From Fidelibacterota bacterium (GTDB lineage: Bacteria > Pseudomonadota > Alphaproteobacteria > Rhodospirillales > Rhodospirillaceae), in the NCBI GenBank assembly GCA_947475895.1, contig CANJMF010000003.1, positions 273,803 through 337,802 of the forward strand: a stretch of DNA of 64,000 nucleotides, in the 5' to 3' direction. The notes below the pieces were generated by a model. The model was not told the DNA's origin. It searched no databases and was given only the letters and a program-made list of their open reading frames with translations. This document shows positions 53,789-62,756 of the stretch, piece after piece. Numbering within the stretch: position 1 is the stretch's first letter; the number at the start of each line of letters is the position of its first letter. Made by a program: the position numbers and the translations under genes.

Positions 53789-54571
53789 CTAAGAGCCTTG
53801 GAAGCTTTGGACCAAGCTGCCGACCAGCAAATACCAGCCATCGACCAGTACAAAGAAAATCAGCTTGAACGGCATCGACAGCATCATAGGCGGCAACATC
53901 ATCATCCCCATCGACATCAGCACCGACGCGATCACCATGTCGATGATGATGAAGGGGATGTAGATCAAGAATCCGATCTCGAATGAGCGGCGCAGTTCCG
54001 AGATCATGAAGGCGGGCACAAGCGCTTGCAGCGGCGTGTCTTGAGGGCGCTCGACTTGCGGTTTTTTGGCAAGATTCATAAAAAGCGCCAGATCTTTTTC
54101 GCGGACGTGATTCATCATAAAGGAATGGAACGGCGCCGCGGTGCGATCGAACGCTTCGACTTCCTTAATTTGGCCATTTAAGAACGGCTGCACGCCCGAA
54201 TCCCACGCCGCATTGAATGTCGGCTGCATAATGAAAAAGGTGATGAACATCGCAAGCGACATCACCACGACATTGGGCGGTGCTGAGTTGGTGCTCAGCG
54301 CATGACGCAAAATCGAAAGCACGACGACGACGCGCGTGAACGCCGTAACCATCATCAGAATGGCCGGTGCGACACTGAGGACGGTCATTAGCAGCAATAG
54401 CTGAATGATCCGGCTGGTCGTGGAGCTCGGGCCCGTAGCGCTCGTGGGGCCGAAGTCGAGGCTGAAGTTCTGTGCCATGGCGGGCTCGGCGACAACCAAT
54501 GTCGCCAAGCCGATAACCAGGCCTGCGGTCAGCCAGCGCGCGCCGCGGAAAAATGAAAGCGCCGCGATCAT
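53789..54571 (-). CDS. fliP: Flagellar export gate protein FliP
   Basis: A 260-residue inner-membrane protein with a cleavable signal peptide (about 1-33, ending ATLVVAEPAMA) as known for FliP. Conserved parts are LLLMTVLSVAPAILMMVTAF, TRVVVVLSILRHALSTNSAP, VPAFMISELRRSFEIGFLIY and IDMVIASVLMSMGMMMLPPM. FliP, FliQ and FliR build the core export pore. It overlaps fliO by 4 bp; fliQ and fliR are on the other strand 3 kb away, so the gate genes are split. Confidence 0.97.
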   Translation of the reverse strand: MIAALSFFRGARWLTAGLVIGLATLVVAEPAMAQNFSLDFGPTSATGPSSTTSRIIQLLLLMTVLSVAPAILMMVTAFTRVVVVLSILRHALSTNSAPPNVVVMSLAMFITFFIMQPTFNAAWDSGVQPFLNGQIKEVEAFDRTAAPFHSFMMNHVREKDLALFMNLAKKPQVERPQDTPLQALVPAFMISELRRSFEIGFLIYIPFIIIDMVIASVLMSMGMMMLPPMMLSMPFKLIFFVLVDGWYLLVGSLVQSFQGS

Positions 54572-54915
54572 GGCTGCTTGTCCTTGTTGAGGAATTGGCT
54601 GAAAGCCGTAAACGGCGCCGCGGTCACCGCTGTAGGGTCGTTGATGGTCACGGATGGAATGCCGGTCTCAATCACTTGGCTGGTATTGGGCCCGATCAAA
54701 ACGAGGTGTTCGACGTTGTCGCGCCGAATCAGGACGGCGCGATGCCGCGCATCTAAAGTAGCTGATTCAACGATGCCCAAACGCCGCCGGCGGGCGAGGG
54801 GACCAGTGGCGCCGCCACCGAAACCAACGCGTTTTAAAACCCAAGCGAGGCCAAGAATGAGGCCTACAACCAGAATAAGCGCCAGGAAAAACTGCAGATA
54901 AGTCGTTGGTTCCAA
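54568..54915 (-). CDS. fliO: Flagellar biosynthesis protein FliO
   Basis: A 115-residue protein with one N-terminal membrane span (about 5-27, YLQFFLALILVVGLILGLAW) and a basic cytoplasmic part RLGIVESATLDARHRAVLIR then DNVEHLVLIGPNTSQVIET, the FliO beta-domain. FliO assists FliP ring assembly. It overlaps fliP by 4 bp and follows the 107-aa gene by 20 bp. Confidence 0.92.
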   Translation of the reverse strand: MEPTTYLQFFLALILVVGLILGLAWVLKRVGFGGGATGPLARRRRLGIVESATLDARHRAVLIRRDNVEHLVLIGPNTSQVIETGIPSVTINDPTAVTAAPFTAFSQFLNKDKQP

Positions 54916-54935
54916 GGTCTGGCGCTCTGTCGCTG

Positions 54936-55259
54936 TTATGGGAAATGCTTCATCGTCTGGCCATAAGCGCCAGCCGCCGTGTCGGAGCCGATCAGCGACG
55001 AAAGTGTCGGCATCTCGCTGAACCGGTCACGTAAATTGGCGGTCAACGCATCGAGCGCGGCAAGCAAGGCTTCCATTGCCGGAACCAAAGGGCGTGAGTC
55101 CGCGCGCGGTAACGCAAGCGCCGCATCACAAGCACGCTTCGTACGTTCTTCCAGGGCCTTTAAATCGACCACGCGGCCTTCGTCGAGCAATCGCACGGCC
55201 GTGGCGATGAGGGATTCGATTTTCAATAGTTCGTCTTTGAGAATCTGCAGATCGTTCAT
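54936..55259 (-). CDS. Small helical hypothetical protein in the fliO-fliP operon
   Basis: A 107-residue protein, almost all helical (LQILKDELLKIESLIATAVR, ALEERTKRACDAALALPRAD, LVPAMEALLAALDALTANLR), with size and helix pattern like FliT/FlgN-type export chaperones. No sequence motif proves that. It overlaps the upstream fhlB-like gene by 4 bp and precedes fliO by 20 bp, so it is made together with export-gate proteins. Confidence 0.6.
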   Translation of the reverse strand: MNDLQILKDELLKIESLIATAVRLLDEGRVVDLKALEERTKRACDAALALPRADSRPLVPAMEALLAALDALTANLRDRFSEMPTLSSLIGSDTAAGAYGQTMKHFP

Positions 55260-55564
55260 GACTGCGCTCCCGCAAAACCGGAGGGCGCGCGGCCGTTGGC
55301 GCGGTAAACGTAATTCAGAATTTCTGCGACCGCCGCGAACGCTTCGGTGGGAATGTCGCTGTCGACATCGACCGCCGATAGGATCTGCACGAGGTCCGCA
55401 TCGGTGCGCACCTTCACGTCTTTTGCGAACGCGATCTCGAGAATCTGCTCGGCCACATAACCACGGCCGGTGGCGCTCACCTTGGGGGGGGCCGAACCGG
55501 CTTGCTCCTCAAGGGCGATGGCGATGGTTTTGGGCGGCTCTTTTGGCTGATTGGGGTCGGTCAT
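55256..55564 (-). CDS. FhlB-like protein (FlhB cytoplasmic-domain homologue)
   Basis: A 102-residue protein matching the region after the autocleavage site of FlhB: TIAIALEEQAGSAPPKVSAT, GRGYVAEQILEIAFAKDVKV, RTDADLVQILSAVDVDSDIP and TEAFAAVAEILNYVYRANGR. It lacks the NPTH cleavage motif and all membrane spans. Such stand-alone FlhB-C paralogues can partly replace the FlhB C-domain in export-specificity switching. It is the first gene of the minus-strand operon fhlB - unknown - fliO - fliP. Confidence 0.85.
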   Translation of the reverse strand: MTDPNQPKEPPKTIAIALEEQAGSAPPKVSATGRGYVAEQILEIAFAKDVKVRTDADLVQILSAVDVDSDIPTEAFAAVAEILNYVYRANGRAPSGFAGAQS

Positions 55565-55651
55565 GTGTCTCCGGTCCGCTGGGGGGCGCAGGCCTGGTGT
55601 TAAAATTAAGAAGCCCGGCGTGGCGGTAAGGCCACAGACTCCTTGTCTCTG

Positions 55652-55664
55652 GGCAAGAATTGCC
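55652..55664. promoter_or_regulatory. GGCAA-GAA-TTGCC palindrome between fhlB-like gene and flgB
   Basis: A perfect GGCAA-N3-TTGCC site, 88 bp upstream of the fhlB-like start and 176 bp upstream of flgB. It is one of two such sites in this divergent region. No sigma-54 match lies nearby. Confidence 0.45.
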
Positions 55665-55777
55665 TGAAACCGCTTAAGAAAAGTTTAAACCGCGAATGCG
55701 CTGTTTTGATATTAAACCATTGATTTTGTTATGAAAAATTACATTAACGGAGATTCATGGATTGTTAAGACTCCTCA

Positions 55778-55790
55778 GGCAATTTTTGCC
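55778..55790. promoter_or_regulatory. GGCAA-TTT-TTGCC palindrome upstream of flgB
   Basis: The 13-mer GGCAATTTTTGCC is identical to the site at 40750-40762. It is 50 bp upstream of the flgB start, near where a promoter would lie, so it may act as an operator. Confidence 0.5.
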
Positions 55791-55839
55791 TATCGCGCTC
55801 GTGTTTTAAGCAACCGCCGCTGGTGGGAAGTCTCAGGTC

Positions 55840-56253
55840 ATGGATCTCGCAGGTCTCAAGCTCTTCAAGATGGCGATGACGCGCATGGATTGGGCGTCGC
55901 AACGCCAGAAGTTGCTCGCGCAGAACATCTCGAATGCCGACACGCCGCACTATCGTCCCAAGGACGTCAAACAGCTCGATTTCAAGCAGCACCTCAAAGG
56001 CGAATTGGTTGCGCGCGTGCCTGTAAGCCGCACTAACGCAAGCCATCTGAAGGGCACGATTCCGGAGCAAGAACACTTTCGTTCGCTGGGTGACCGCAAG
56101 ACGTTCGAAGAATCGCCGGACGGCAACCAGGTGGTCGTTGAAGAACAAATGCAAAAAGTCGGCGATACCCGCAGCTCTTACGACACCGCCGTGACCATCA
56201 TGCAAGTGAACCTGAAGATGCTCAGCATGGCGATCAAGAGCGGCGGCGCATAA
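55840..56253 (+). CDS. flgB: Flagellar rod protein FlgB
   Basis: A 137-residue proximal rod protein. The N-terminal part FKMAMTRMDWASQRQKLLAQ then NISNADTPHYRPKDVKQLDF carries the ANNxANxxTxxY-type rod motif, and the C-terminus YDTAVTIMQVNLKMLSMAIK is typical. First gene of flgB-flgC-fliE-fliQ-fliR-flhB-cckA, with 21 bp to flgC. Confidence 0.96.
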   Translation: MDLAGLKLFKMAMTRMDWASQRQKLLAQNISNADTPHYRPKDVKQLDFKQHLKGELVARVPVSRTNASHLKGTIPEQEHFRSLGDRKTFEESPDGNQVVVEEQMQKVGDTRSSYDTAVTIMQVNLKMLSMAIKSGGA

Positions 56254-56274
56254 AGCGAATAGGGAAGCAGAACG

Positions 56275-56685
56275 ATGGATGATCTGAAAGCAAGTTCCGA
56301 GATCGCTTCGAAGGGCATGAAGGCCCAAGCCACGCGCTTGCGCGTCATTTCGGAAAACCTCGCGAACGCGGACTCGACCTCGGAAGTGCCAGGTGGCGAG
56401 CCATATCGCCGCAAGCTCGTCACGTTCCGCAATCAGCTCGACAAGCAGCTCGGCGCCGATACGGTGAAGGTCCGAAAGATCCTAAACGATAAAAGCAAAC
56501 TGCCGACGAAGTACGATCCCGCACATCCCGCCGCCAACGCGCAAGGGTATGTGCTGCAGCCTAACGTCAATCCGCTCATCGAAATGATGGACATGCGCGA
56601 AGCGCAACGTTCATACGAAGCCAACATGAACGTAATCTCGGCCTCGCGGTCGATGGTTGCGAAAACGCTGGAATTGCTGAAATAA
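56275..56685 (+). CDS. flgC: Flagellar rod protein FlgC
   Basis: A 136-residue proximal rod protein: SSEIASKGMKAQATRLRVIS then ENLANADSTSEVPGGEPYRR at the N-terminus, and PLIEMMDMREAQRSYEANMN then VISASRSMVAKTLELLK at the C-terminus. The family start SxxA and NLANADS are clear. It lies between flgB and fliE. Confidence 0.96.
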   Translation: MDDLKASSEIASKGMKAQATRLRVISENLANADSTSEVPGGEPYRRKLVTFRNQLDKQLGADTVKVRKILNDKSKLPTKYDPAHPAANAQGYVLQPNVNPLIEMMDMREAQRSYEANMNVISASRSMVAKTLELLK

Positions 56686-56707
56686 CGCGTCGATTTAGGA
56701 GCGCCCC

Positions 56708-57037
56708 ATGGCCATGGACATCACCTCAGCCGTCAACGCTTACAAGGCCGCAGCCAAAGCCGCGGGCTCGTTCTCGGCTGAAAAGTTAACGGCCGCGAAT
56801 GCAGCTCCAAAAGAAGGCGAAGGTTCGTTCGTGAACATGGTGTCGGACTCATTGAAGTCGGCCGTGACCACGGGTCGCCAGGCAGAAGAGCTGAGCTTGA
56901 AGCAGATTTCGGGCGAAGCCGATCTCAAAGACGTCGTGACCGCGGTCGCGAACGCCGAACAAACATTGGAGACGGTCATCGCAGTGCGCGACAAGGTTCT
57001 GTCGGCGTATCAAGAAATTTTGCGTATGCCTATTTAA
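56708..57037 (+). CDS. fliE: Flagellar hook-basal body protein FliE
   Basis: A 109-residue protein joining the MS ring to the rod. GSFVNMVSDSLKSAVTTGRQ, then VTAVANAEQTLETVIAVRDK and VLSAYQEILRMPI, match the FliE helices and the invariant RMPI end. It is preceded by AGGAGC, and fliQ follows 15 bp downstream. Confidence 0.95.
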   Translation: MAMDITSAVNAYKAAAKAAGSFSAEKLTAANAAPKEGEGSFVNMVSDSLKSAVTTGRQAEELSLKQISGEADLKDVVTAVANAEQTLETVIAVRDKVLSAYQEILRMPI

Positions 57038-57052
57038 GCGGCGCCGCGCACC

Positions 57053-57319
57053 ATGAATGAACTCGAAGTCCTCGATATCGCCCGCGACAGTATGATGACC
57101 ATGCTGCTTGTGGCCGCACCTATGCTGATGGTTGGCCTTGTCGTCGGTTTGTTGATTTCGATTTTCCAAACCTTGACGCACATTCAAGAACAGACGCTCA
57201 CGTTCATTCCGAAAATCGTTGCGGTGTTCGCTGCACTGGTTTTGTTCATGCCGTGGATGTTGCGTGAGTTGACCGAGTTCACCCAACGCATCATGGACAA
57301 AATCGTCGCGCTGGGATGA
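57053..57319 (+). CDS. fliQ: Flagellar export gate protein FliQ
   Basis: An 88-residue protein with two membrane spans (about 15-40 and 50-75). VLDIARDSMMTMLLVAAPML, VGLVVGLLISIFQTLTHIQE and QTLTFIPKIVAVFAALVLFM match the family. It forms the export pore with FliP and FliR. Confidence 0.97.
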   Translation: MNELEVLDIARDSMMTMLLVAAPMLMVGLVVGLLISIFQTLTHIQEQTLTFIPKIVAVFAALVLFMPWMLRELTEFTQRIMDKIVALG

Positions 57320-57375
57320 TGAGACGCCGGCGCCGCAAGCGCCGCCGCGCGGGCGAGGGGAAGACGGCTTAGGCC

Positions 57376-58143
57376 ATGCTGCAAGAATATCTCGCCATCA
57401 ACATTTTCCATTTCATGGTGCTCTTCGCCCGTTTAGGCGTGGTGTTTTTGCTGATGCCGGGCTTGTCGGCCAGCTACGTGCCCGCGCGCTTGCGCCTCAT
57501 CGTCGCGGTGCTGACGGCGGTTCTTGCGCTGCCGCTGGTCTCGAGCACGCTGCCGCCGCAGCCCAACAACACCGCTGATCTAATTTGGCTGATGGTCAGC
57601 GAAATTCTGATCGGCGCTTTCCTTGGTGGACTGACCCAAATCGTCATGTCGTCGATCTCGCTGGCCGGGCAACTCATCAGCACGGCCGTCGGCCTGACCA
57701 ATGCGTTCATCGACGACCCCATCGCGGAAGAACAAAGCGCCATTTTGCTCGGGTTTTTGAACCTCATCGCTGTGGTGATGATTTTCATGACCGGCACCCA
57801 CGAGTTTATGATCATGGGCATCGTCGACAGCTATAATTTGCTGCAGCCAGGCCAGCCGATCATCATGAAAGACATGTTGAGCGTCACGACCCGCATGTTC
57901 GATCAGGCGTTCTATATGGGTATCCGCCTTGCGGCGCCGTTCCTGGTTTTTGAAATGGTGTTTCAGGTGACGTCGGGCATCCTCGCGCGGCTTTCGCCGC
58001 AATTGAATGTGTTCTTCGTCGTGCTGCCCGGTAAAATCATGATGGGCTTGATCATCATGATGGTTTCGCTGCCGACAATCATGTTGGCGTTCTTGCGCTT
58101 CTTCGACAACAACCTCCACAGCCTTCTTACGCCGGTGCGGTAG
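57376..58143 (+). CDS. fliR: Flagellar export gate protein FliR
   Basis: A 255-residue inner-membrane protein with about six spans. Conserved parts are MVLFARLGVVFLLMPGLSAS, LMVSEILIGAFLGGLTQIVM and LAAPFLVFEMVFQVTSGILA. The canonical order fliQ-fliR-flhB is kept. It lies 56 bp after fliQ and 6 bp before flhB. Confidence 0.96.
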   Translation: MLQEYLAINIFHFMVLFARLGVVFLLMPGLSASYVPARLRLIVAVLTAVLALPLVSSTLPPQPNNTADLIWLMVSEILIGAFLGGLTQIVMSSISLAGQLISTAVGLTNAFIDDPIAEEQSAILLGFLNLIAVVMIFMTGTHEFMIMGIVDSYNLLQPGQPIIMKDMLSVTTRMFDQAFYMGIRLAAPFLVFEMVFQVTSGILARLSPQLNVFFVVLPGKIMMGLIIMMVSLPTIMLAFLRFFDNNLHSLLTPVR

Positions 58144-58149
58144 GGAACA

Positions 58150-59217
58150 ATGTCTGAGGACAAAGACGCCAAAACAGAAGAACCCACAGCCAAGCGCATG
58201 GGCAAGGCGTGGAATGAAGGCAACATTCCCGTCTCGCAGGAAGTCAAAAGCGCAGCCATGCTGCTGGCGGCCTTGGTCGTTGTCGGCGTGATCGCGCCGT
58301 GGGTCGCTAATGAGCTGACCATGTTTATGCGCAGCTTCATCGAGCGTCCTGAGACGATGCAGATTGATGCGGACTCTTTGCGCACGCTGTTTACGTCGAC
58401 AATCTGGCGCGTCGGCGTTTTGCTGGCGTTTCCGGTTCTGGTGATGGCGATTGCGGCCGTCGTAGGCACGTTGGGCCAAATCGGGTTGGTCTATACGCCC
58501 AAGAAACTGGCGTTCAACCTCGGCAATATGAGCCCGATCTCAGGCTTCAAACGCATGTTCTCGATGACGTCGCTCATCGAGGCGGGCAAGGGCATTTTCA
58601 AAATGATCGTCGTGGGCGCGATGATCGGCTTCCTGGTCGTGCCGACCATGAGCCATCCCGATAAATTGATCGATCAAGACGTGCGCGTGACGTTGAAAGA
58701 GATTCACCATCTCATCGTGCTCGTGCTGCTGCTGACGGTGTTGGTGATGTCGGCCTTGGCCGCCGCCGATTACATGTATCAGCGGTGGTCGCACAAAGAA
58801 AAACTGAAGATGTCCAAGCAAGAGATCAAGGACGAACACAAGGAGCAGGACGGCGATCCCAAGGTCAAATCGCGCATCCGCAACTTGCGCTTGGAACGCC
58901 ACCGCTCGCGCATGATGGCGAATGTGGCGCGTGCGAGCGTGATCATCACCAACCCCACCCACTACGCTGTCGCCCTCGAATACGACATGGATACGATGGC
59001 GGCACCGGTCGTGACCGCCAAGGGCGTCGACTTCCTGGCCAAACGCATGCGCCAAGTGGCCGAAACCCATGAAATCCCCATCGTCGAGAACCCGCCGCTG
59101 GCGCGCGCGCTGTATGCCGCGGTAGACATTGATCACCCCATCCCGACCGAGCACTATAAGGCGGTCGCGGAAGTGATCGGCTTCGTCATGAAACTCAAAG
59201 GCAAGCGTGCGAGCTAA
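58150..59217 (+). CDS. flhB: Flagellar export gate and specificity-switch protein FlhB
   Basis: A 355-residue protein. The N-terminus EDKDAKTEEPTAKRMGKAWN then EGNIPVSQEVKSAAMLLAAL is typical, and four membrane spans follow. The autocleavage site NPTH is at residues 268-271 (VIITNPTHYAVALEYD), and the C-domain has GVDFLAKRMRQVAETHEIPI and ENPPLARALYAAVDIDHPIP. Cleavage at NPTH switches export from rod/hook to filament substrates. It overlaps cckA by 11 bp. A separate FhlB-like protein is encoded at 55256. Confidence 0.97.
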   Translation: MSEDKDAKTEEPTAKRMGKAWNEGNIPVSQEVKSAAMLLAALVVVGVIAPWVANELTMFMRSFIERPETMQIDADSLRTLFTSTIWRVGVLLAFPVLVMAIAAVVGTLGQIGLVYTPKKLAFNLGNMSPISGFKRMFSMTSLIEAGKGIFKMIVVGAMIGFLVVPTMSHPDKLIDQDVRVTLKEIHHLIVLVLLLTVLVMSALAAADYMYQRWSHKEKLKMSKQEIKDEHKEQDGDPKVKSRIRNLRLERHRSRMMANVARASVIITNPTHYAVALEYDMDTMAAPVVTAKGVDFLAKRMRQVAETHEIPIVENPPLARALYAAVDIDHPIPTEHYKAVAEVIGFVMKLKGKRAS

Positions 59218-61678
59218 GACATACTTGACGGCTGCGCTGTGGCTCGGCGCTGCCGCTCTGGTGGTGTTCATCGCGCCGCAGTTGGCGCCTAGCTTCTTCT
59301 CCGTGCCGGGATCGACGGTGCTGACGGCTGTGGGCGCGTTTGCGCTTGTCGTGGCGGCGGTGACGGTTTGGCGTGCGCGCAAGCTGATCACATCGGTGCC
59401 GAGCCTTGTGGCGCTCGCGCCGCTGGTGGATTCTAGCGACCATCCCAGCGTTATGACCAGCATCGACGGCGAAATCCTGCGCATGAATCAGCCGGCGCGC
59501 GAATGGCTGAACGGCATGACGCCGCTGGGGCATTTGCAGGCCCATGCCGCCATCGACGACGACGGCGACGATCTGGTGATCCGTTTGCGCCAGGCGGCCG
59601 CGACGTCTTTAGGCGCTACGGCCGAAATACCGCTGGTGAATGCCAATGGCGAGGCCGAATGGTTCGAGGTGTCCGTAAGGCCTTTGTCGTTCGCGCCCGG
59701 CTTGTTGCTGTGGACGGCGGTGGACATCACGGCGCGGCGCACTATCAATGACATCATGAGTCACGACCGCCAGGATCTGGCGGACTTTCTGCATTTCCTG
59801 CCGGCGGGTGTTTACTCGGTGGATGTGGACGGCACGTTTCATAACGTGAACCAACGCTTCGCGGCGTGGCTGGGCTACGAGCCCGAAGATTTGGTGGGCC
59901 GCAAGCTGGAAGATGTGATCGCCGGCACGAACCGGCCGCAGCCCGACGGCGAGTGGCAAGGCGAGGTGCAGTTCCGTACAGCCGGCGGCGACATGGTGCC
60001 GGCGCTGGTGCTGCAATCGACGTACGACGACGCTGGCTCAACGCGCACGCGCACGCTGGTGGTGCGCGACGGCGTGCGGCGTGGGGCCGATACGGCCCCG
60101 GGACGCATTGCGTATGAGCGCTTCCGCGCGCTGTTCGACGCGGCGCCCGTGGCCATGGCGATCGCGGACCCGGACGGCATTCTGGTGGACTGCAATCGGG
60201 CTTACGAAAAATTGGCGAACGCGACACGCCCGGCTTTGATCGGCGCGCCCTTGGCCGAGCGCGTGGTGGACGAAGACCGCCAGACGTTCTCGAGTGAGTT
60301 GGACAAAGTGCTTTCGGGTGCGAGCGACGGCACGCATTTCGAGGTGCGTTTGAACGGCACTACAGTCGCGCAAACATCGGTGTTCGTGGGGCCGCTGGCG
60401 GCGACCAGCACCGACGGCGGTCCGCGCGAAATCGAAGGCGCGGTGGCGCACTTTATCGACGTCACCGAGCAGAAGAATCTCGAGGTGCAATTCGCGCAGG
60501 CGCAAAAGATGCAGGCCATGGGCCAACTGGCCGGCGGCGTCGCGCACGACTTCAACAATCTGCTGACCGCCATGATCGGCTTTTGCGATTTGCTATTGCA
60601 GCGTCACGCGGCGGGCGATCCGTCGTTCGCGGATATCATGCAGATCAAACAGAATGCCAACCGCGCCGCCAACTTGGTGCGCCAATTGCTGGCGTTCTCG
60701 CGCAAACAGCCGCTGCAGCCGCGCGAGTTGAATGTCACCGACGCGCTGACGGAAATGTCGCATTTGCTGACGCGCCTCATCGGCGAGTCCATCGAGTTCA
60801 AGCTGATCCACGGCCGCGATCTGGGTCCCATCCGCGTCGACCCCGGCCAGTTCGATCAGCTGATCATCAATCTGGCCGTCAATGCGCGCGACGCTATGCA
60901 AGGCGGCGGCACGCTGACGATCACCACGGGCACGCAGACGTTTGATACGCCGACGCAGCTGGGCGCGGAGCAGGTGCCGCCGGGGCGCTATATCCGCATT
61001 GAAGTGTCGGACACGGGGAAAGGGATTCCGCCGGAAAATCTGGGGCGTATTTTCGAGCCGTTCTTCTCGACCAAAAAAGAAATTCCGGGTGCGGGCACCG
61101 GCCTTGGACTCGCGACTGTGTACGGCGTGGTGCGTCAAACGGGCGGATTCATTCTGGTGGACTCGGCACCGGGACGCGGCGCGACCTTCACGATTTATTT
61201 GCCGCGCATGTCGGTCGAGCGCGAAGAAGCGTTCCGCGACGCGCAAGCCAAAGAAGCCACGGCCGCCAAAAATCCCAAGCCGCAAACCGACGAGAAGGCC
61301 GACCTGTCGGGGCACGGCACGATCTTGCTGGTGGAAGACGAAGACGCGGTGCGTGTGTTCGCGGCGCGGGCGCTCAAGAATAAAGGCTACAAAGTTTTGG
61401 AAGCGCGCACCGGCGAGCAAGCGCTCGACATTTTGCGCGACACGCAAGGCATCAATTTGATGATCACCGACATGATGATGCCGGGCATGGACGGCGGCAC
61501 GCTCGCGCGCCTCATTCGGGTCGAGCGGCCGGAGATTCGCATCATCGTTATCTCGGGGTATTCGGAAGAAGTGGCGCGCGGCGACATCGTCGACACCGCC
61601 GACTTCCACTTCCTGCCCAAGCCTTTCAGCCTCAGCCAATTGGCGGCGAAGGTGAAGGACGTGCTGTCGGAAACCTGA
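59207..61678 (+). CDS. cckA: Hybrid histidine kinase CckA
   Basis: An 823-residue protein from a GTG inside the flhB 3' end. Two N-terminal membrane spans (about 5-50) are followed by PAS-like domains (about 75-425). The HisKA domain has [20 protein letters not shown] with phospho-acceptor His447. The HATPase has [33 protein letters not shown] and [16 protein letters not shown] receiver domain follows a short linker, with Asp755 in [14 protein letters not shown]. This is the CckA plan: it phosphorylates CtrA through ChpT and controls the cell cycle and flagellar genes. Direct coupling to flhB ties the regulator to the export operon. Confidence 0.93.
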   Translation: MRAKTYLTAALWLGAAALVVFIAPQLAPSFFSVPGSTVLTAVGAFALVVAAVTVWRARKLITSVPSLVALAPLVDSSDHPSVMTSIDGEILRMNQPAREWLNGMTPLGHLQAHAAIDDDGDDLVIRLRQAAATSLGATAEIPLVNANGEAEWFEVSVRPLSFAPGLLLWTAVDITARRTINDIMSHDRQDLADFLHFLPAGVYSVDVDGTFHNVNQRFAAWLGYEPEDLVGRKLEDVIAGTNRPQPDGEWQGEVQFRTAGGDMVPALVLQSTYDDAGSTRTRTLVVRDGVRRGADTAPGRIAYERFRALFDAAPVAMAIADPDGILVDCNRAYEKLANATRPALIGAPLAERVVDEDRQTFSSELDKVLSGASDGTHFEVRLNGTTVAQTSVFVGPLAATSTDGGPREIEGAVAHFIDVTEQKNLEVQFAQAQKMQAMGQLAGGVAHDFNNLLTAMIGFCDLLLQRHAAGDPSFADIMQIKQNANRAANLVRQLLAFSRKQPLQPRELNVTDALTEMSHLLTRLIGESIEFKLIHGRDLGPIRVDPGQFDQLIINLAVNARDAMQGGGTLTITTGTQTFDTPTQLGAEQVPPGRYIRIEVSDTGKGIPPENLGRIFEPFFSTKKEIPGAGTGLGLATVYGVVRQTGGFILVDSAPGRGATFTIYLPRMSVEREEAFRDAQAKEATAAKNPKPQTDEKADLSGHGTILLVEDEDAVRVFAARALKNKGYKVLEARTGEQALDILRDTQGINLMITDMMMPGMDGGTLARLIRVERPEIRIIVISGYSEEVARGDIVDTADFHFLPKPFSLSQLAAKVKDVLSET

Positions 61679-61991
61679 CGGGCTTTTGCGCGCAGCGTTC
61701 CAAAGACAGCCGCAGTTACAGAAACAACCCCGGCTGCTTTTCGAACCCTCAACGGATTAATGAAACAAGGGGTTTCTGCGGCATTTTGGGCGCGACGCTG
61801 CGGCGTTTGAATCGGCGTTTTGAGACGCGCGATCAATCACTTAGAAAAAAGTGAAACAACCGGGTCGTGCGCGAAACGCGAGATCGCTAAATCGATTCAA
61901 ACGCTTGACGCACATTCGCAAAATTCCAGCGCGTGATGAGGTCGCGCAGGAGCCGCGTTTTGCATTGACGCGGATTTATTTCTCGCGCGCG
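61679..61991. other. 313-bp gap between cckA and the DsbA-like gene
   Basis: Holds a weak terminator-like hairpin CAGCCG/CGGCTG (61707-61712 with 61731-61736) followed by CTTTT that could end the cckA transcript. Nothing else convincing is seen. Confidence 0.45.
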
Positions 61992-62633
61992 CTACTTATT
62001 CTTCGCCCGCGCGGCGGCGATGGCTTTCGGGAAGTCGATCTCGGCGGAGGGCTCGGTCATGAGGTGGCCGTCGATGATGAAGGATGGCGTGCTGGTGACT
62101 TTGATGGAGCGGGCTTGATCGAAGTTCACGGTCACGGCGTCGGCGGCGTCGAGCGTGTCCATGTCGTCGGACAGGCGCACGGGATTTAAGCCGGCGTCGC
62201 CCGCGAGTTTTTGCATGGCCTCTTTGGTGAACACGCCCTTGTAGGCGAGCAACGCTTCGTGAAAGGCCGCGAAGTTTTTGCCCTGCAGTTTGGCGGCATA
62301 GGCCGCGCGTGCGCCGATGCGCGAGCCGGGGCCGATGACGGGGAAAGACTTCAACACCAGTTTCACGTTGCCGTCGGCGCGCACGGCGGCGGAGACGCGC
62401 GGCGCCACGTTGCGCGTATAGGGGCATTGATAGTCGAAGAACTCGATGATGGTGACGTCGCCCTGGGGGTTGCCGAGGATGTGCACAGCGCCGTCGGCCA
62501 GAAGCTGCGGCATGCGGGCAAAGATGGCGTTGTCGGCGGCGTTCATGGGAGGAAGCGTCTCGGCTGCGTGTGCATGCCCCGTCAACGCCAGGACAAGCGC
62601 CGCCGATCCAACCCAACGCGCAAATATATTCAT
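61992..62633 (-). CDS. DsbA-family thioredoxin-fold protein with CPYT active site
   Basis: A 213-residue exported protein. The signal peptide (about 1-23) ends ALTGHAHA. The thioredoxin fold carries TIIEFFDYQCPYTRNVAPRV, so the expected CxxC active site is CPYT: the second Cys is Thr. The cis-Pro loop is VTSTPSFIIDGHLM. DsbA-like members of this type (DSBA_2, with the LVLKSFPVIGPGSRIGARAA segment) oxidise or isomerise periplasmic disulfides. With one Cys it can only form mixed disulfides, so a reductase/isomerase or sulfenic-acid role is more likely than oxidation. Isolated gene. Confidence 0.85.
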   Translation of the reverse strand: MNIFARWVGSAALVLALTGHAHAAETLPPMNAADNAIFARMPQLLADGAVHILGNPQGDVTIIEFFDYQCPYTRNVAPRVSAAVRADGNVKLVLKSFPVIGPGSRIGARAAYAAKLQGKNFAAFHEALLAYKGVFTKEAMQKLAGDAGLNPVRLSDDMDTLDAADAVTVNFDQARSIKVTSTPSFIIDGHLMTEPSAEIDFPKAIAAARAKNK

Positions 62634-62756
62634 GAAGCGAGGCTCCCGGTGAAGACGCGCGCGTTGCGGCGCGCATCGGTTGCAATATAACGGGTTGCCG
62701 GTATGAATGACATTTGGAATGCTGCGCTGCCGCCTCTAACAGGATCGTAGGGAACC

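Noticed and set aside
55650..55666. TGGGCAAGAATTGCC as a sigma-54 promoter for flgB
   Set aside because: GG and GC are 9 bp apart, not 10; the sequence is better explained as the GGCAA-N3-TTGCC palindrome.
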